A stretch of DNA of 64,000 nucleotides. Source: Pseudomonadota bacterium (GTDB lineage Bacteria; Pseudomonadota; Gammaproteobacteria; Steroidobacterales; Steroidobacteraceae). Below are positions 62,307 to 64,000 of this stretch, piece after piece. Each line of letters begins with the position of its first letter. Within the stretch, counting starts at the first letter, position 1. The stretch lies in contig JAJZDX010000004.1 in assembly GCA_021805865.1 (NCBI GenBank), positions 1 through 64,000 of the forward strand, read 5' to 3'. Position numbers and translations under genes: made by a program. The notes beneath the pieces were generated by a model. That model searched no databases. It was not told where the DNA came from and worked only from the letters and a program-made list of their open reading frames with translations.

Positions 62307-64000
62307 TCAGAACCTGGCGCGCACGCCGAACGAGAGCGAACGTCCGTACTGGATCAGGTTCAGTGTCTGATTCGGGAATCTCCCATACGTGTGGTATATG
62401 GAATTGGTCAGGTTGTTCGCATCGAAGTACACGTTCACGTACTTGTCGATCTGGTAGTTGGTGGCGAAGTCGAGCTGAGTGAACGGCGCCTGATACACCG
62501 GCTCGTTCCCAAAGGCTCCGCCGCCCTGCTCCTGCCCCGTCAGGAGCAGCAGCTTTGACTGCCAATTCACCGTGACCCTGGCCTGCCACTTGTTCCGCTG
62601 GTAGAACAGTGTGCCGTTTGCCGAGCTGCCGACGCCCGTCAGCGCGAACTGGTTCGAGGTGGTGTTGTAGTTGTTGAAGTTCGCATTATCGTGCATCCAC
62701 GTGCCGTTGATCATCACGCCGAATCCGAACGGCAGCATCTGCTGCCAGGTGGCCGACACGCCGGTGACGTCCGCCGACAGCTTGTTCGAGTAGGTGGTCT
62801 CCGCGAATACCATCGGCTTTCCGCAGCCGGAGTCCGTGAAGACGACCGAGCCGCCGGCGCTGTAGGTGCACGGAGCCGGATCGTTGACCGGAAGAGTGAC
62901 ATCGGTCACGCTCGAGGTCGGGAAGTTCGACACCTGCTTGTAGAACGGATGGATCTCCGCGTAGTCGTTCGGCGCGTAGAACCACGACAGCCTCATATCA
63001 TAGTTATTGGACAGGTACGGCATCAGATTCGGGTTGTTGCCGGTCGCGGTCAGCGCATTGACCCGGCCGCCGTAGGACGTGTTCGGGATCAACTGCAGGT
63101 TCGGCGGCGCGGATTCCGTCCGCGAGAAATCAAATGCCGCCTCGAGCTGCCGCGTGGGCCAGAGGGCCAGATCCAACGCCGGCAGGAAGTAGCCGTACGA
63201 GTTTGTGGTCTGCGTCCACTTCGGCGCTCCCGTGCCGAACTTGTACGCCGTCGGGTCGCCGGCCCCCACCCACGCGACGCTCGTCACCGGCGCCGCCAGG
63301 CCTGCGATCACCTCGTCCGTCTTCTGATACCGCAGTCCCAGCCGCGTCATGAGCCGCATGCCGTCCACCCGGAAATCATGGCTCACCTGCACGAACGGCG
63401 CATAGTTCATGCGGGCCACATGCTGCACCGAGGTCGTGCTCAACGCCTCCGTGGGCACACCGCCGGTGTAATTCGGGTAGCCGGCGGTCGGAGTCCAGCT
63501 CGAGTCGATCGGCTGGGTCATCAGATAGTGGAGCACCGAGTACGGGTTGTACACCAGCAGGCTCGACGGCAGATTGCCGCCGCCGCCATAGCCGGGCATC
63601 CAGGTGCCGACATTGACCGCATTGAAGAGCGAGGAGGGCAGCGGTACGCCCTGGGTGTTGCCCGATGCCGGACCATAACCCGACCAGAGCTCCCAGTAGT
63701 TGTTGGTGAAGGTGTCAAACTCCTTCGTGTTCCAGTCGTCGTCGAGAAATTGCGCCCCGAACTGCACCTTGGTGCTGTTGCCCGGGTTCCAGGTGGCGGA
63801 GATCCTCGCCTCGTTGATCTGGTCCGAATTCTGCTGCGTCTGCAGCGGCAGCACGTGAGATCCGATGATGAACGGATTCAGTCCGTTGTAATTCGGCGAT
63901 GCGGTCGCGCCCGAGCCCGTCGCGACGGCATTCGGACCATAAGCGCTCCAGTACGGCAGCACGTTGCCGCTCTTGTTCAGAGTCAGGCCGCCGGTGTAGT
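62307..64000 (-). CDS. TonB-dependent receptor, 3' part (gene runs past the window end)
   Basis: About 560 residues of the beta-barrel C-terminus are seen; the plug domain and start lie beyond 64000. Alternating aromatic strands (EARISATWNPGNSTKVQFGAQF, FYKQVSNFPTSSV, KWQARVTVNWQSKLLLL) and the end NLIQYGRSLSFGVRARF with terminal Phe identify it. The long extracellular loops are rich in Asn, Tyr and Trp, as in carbohydrate receptors. It should import xylo-oligosaccharides across the outer membrane and heads the minus-strand cassette halogenase–SapC–cupins. Confidence 0.92.
   Translation of the reverse strand, partial: YTGGLTLNKSGNVLPYWSAYGPNAVATGSGATASPNYNGLNPFIIGSHVLPLQTQQNSDQINEARISATWNPGNSTKVQFGAQFLDDDWNTKEFDTFTNNYWELWSGYGPASGNTQGVPLPSSLFNAVNVGTWMPGYGGGGNLPSSLLVYNPYSVLHYLMTQPIDSSWTPTAGYPNYTGGVPTEALSTTSVQHVARMNYAPFVQVSHDFRVDGMRLMTRLGLRYQKTDEVIAGLAAPVTSVAWVGAGDPTAYKFGTGAPKWTQTTNSYGYFLPALDLALWPTRQLEAAFDFSRTESAPPNLQLIPNTSYGGRVNALTATGNNPNLMPYLSNNYDMRLSWFYAPNDYAEIHPFYKQVSNFPTSSVTDVTLPVNDPAPCTYSAGGSVVFTDSGCGKPMVFAETTYSNKLSADVTGVSATWQQMLPFGFGVMINGTWMHDNANFNNYNTTSNQFALTGVGSSANGTLFYQRNKWQARVTVNWQSKLLLLTGQEQGGGAFGNEPVYQAPFTQLDFATNYQIDKYVNVYFDANNLTNSIYHTYGRFPNQTLNLIQYGRSLSFGVRARF

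Noticed and set aside
1-64000. CRISPR arrays, rRNA, tRNA and classical intrinsic terminators
   Set aside because: No regularly spaced direct repeats, no RNA gene signatures and no GC hairpin followed by a T run were found by eye; small or diverged examples could be missed.

Overview
This is a GC-rich proteobacterial window. A TonB receptor–SapC–tryptophan-halogenase-like cassette, LacI-type control of xylan genes, an OprB porin relic and RND/TolC efflux genes together suggest a gammaproteobacterium of the Xanthomonadales/Steroidobacter type, with alphaproteobacterial relatives as the alternative (inference; no rRNA or tRNA gene was seen). Coding is dense on both strands. About half a dozen broken genes show recent decay.

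Left part (1-12.4 kb): an accessory, decaying edge. It holds a cluster of TCCGGATAA inverted repeats, the 3' end of an IS66 transposase, a scrambled AAA/DUF4143 ATPase relic, a minus-strand group (MoxR ATPase, CoxE-like VWA protein, GNAT acetyltransferase, SGNH hydrolase), a cupin–monooxygenase–GntR group, a frameshifted nucleoside hydrolase, an outer-membrane transporter, a heavily frameshifted OprB porin, a PadR regulator and a membrane protein.

Middle part (12.7-34.1 kb): housekeeping and stress genes. There is a complete RND efflux operon (adaptor, pump, outer-membrane factor with 4-bp overlaps), a divergent pair of CBS proteins, mannose-1-phosphate guanylyltransferase, DNA polymerase X, a pyruvate:ferredoxin oxidoreductase with a GltD-like NAD(P)H partner, OsmC, PEP synthase, a HAD phosphatase and a multicopper oxidase.

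Right part (34.2-64 kb): a glucuronoxylan/xylose utilisation locus. It contains a sugar:H+ symporter, a LacI repressor, GH67 alpha-glucuronidase, D-mannonate dehydratase, a hexuronate-type MFS transporter, an SGNH esterase, two paralogous secreted proteins that look like undescribed glycoside hydrolases, a GH3 beta-xylosidase, an aldose epimerase, xylB-xylA, and an outer-membrane cassette (TonB receptor, FAD halogenase-like protein, SapC, two HxD...H cupin-like proteins). Seven copies of a 14-bp palindrome close to TGRTANCGNTAYCA lie in front of the transcription units, several with the -10 box inside the palindrome. They define a LacI-type regulon read directly from the sequence.

Proposed flow (inference): the TonB receptor imports xylo-oligosaccharides; GH67, GH3, the esterase and the two GH-like proteins trim them in the periplasm; the MFS proteins import xylose and uronates; XylA/XylB and ManD feed central metabolism; LacI senses the sugar. 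No endo-xylanase (GH10/GH11), GH43, uronate isomerase or KDG kinase is seen here, so those must lie elsewhere.
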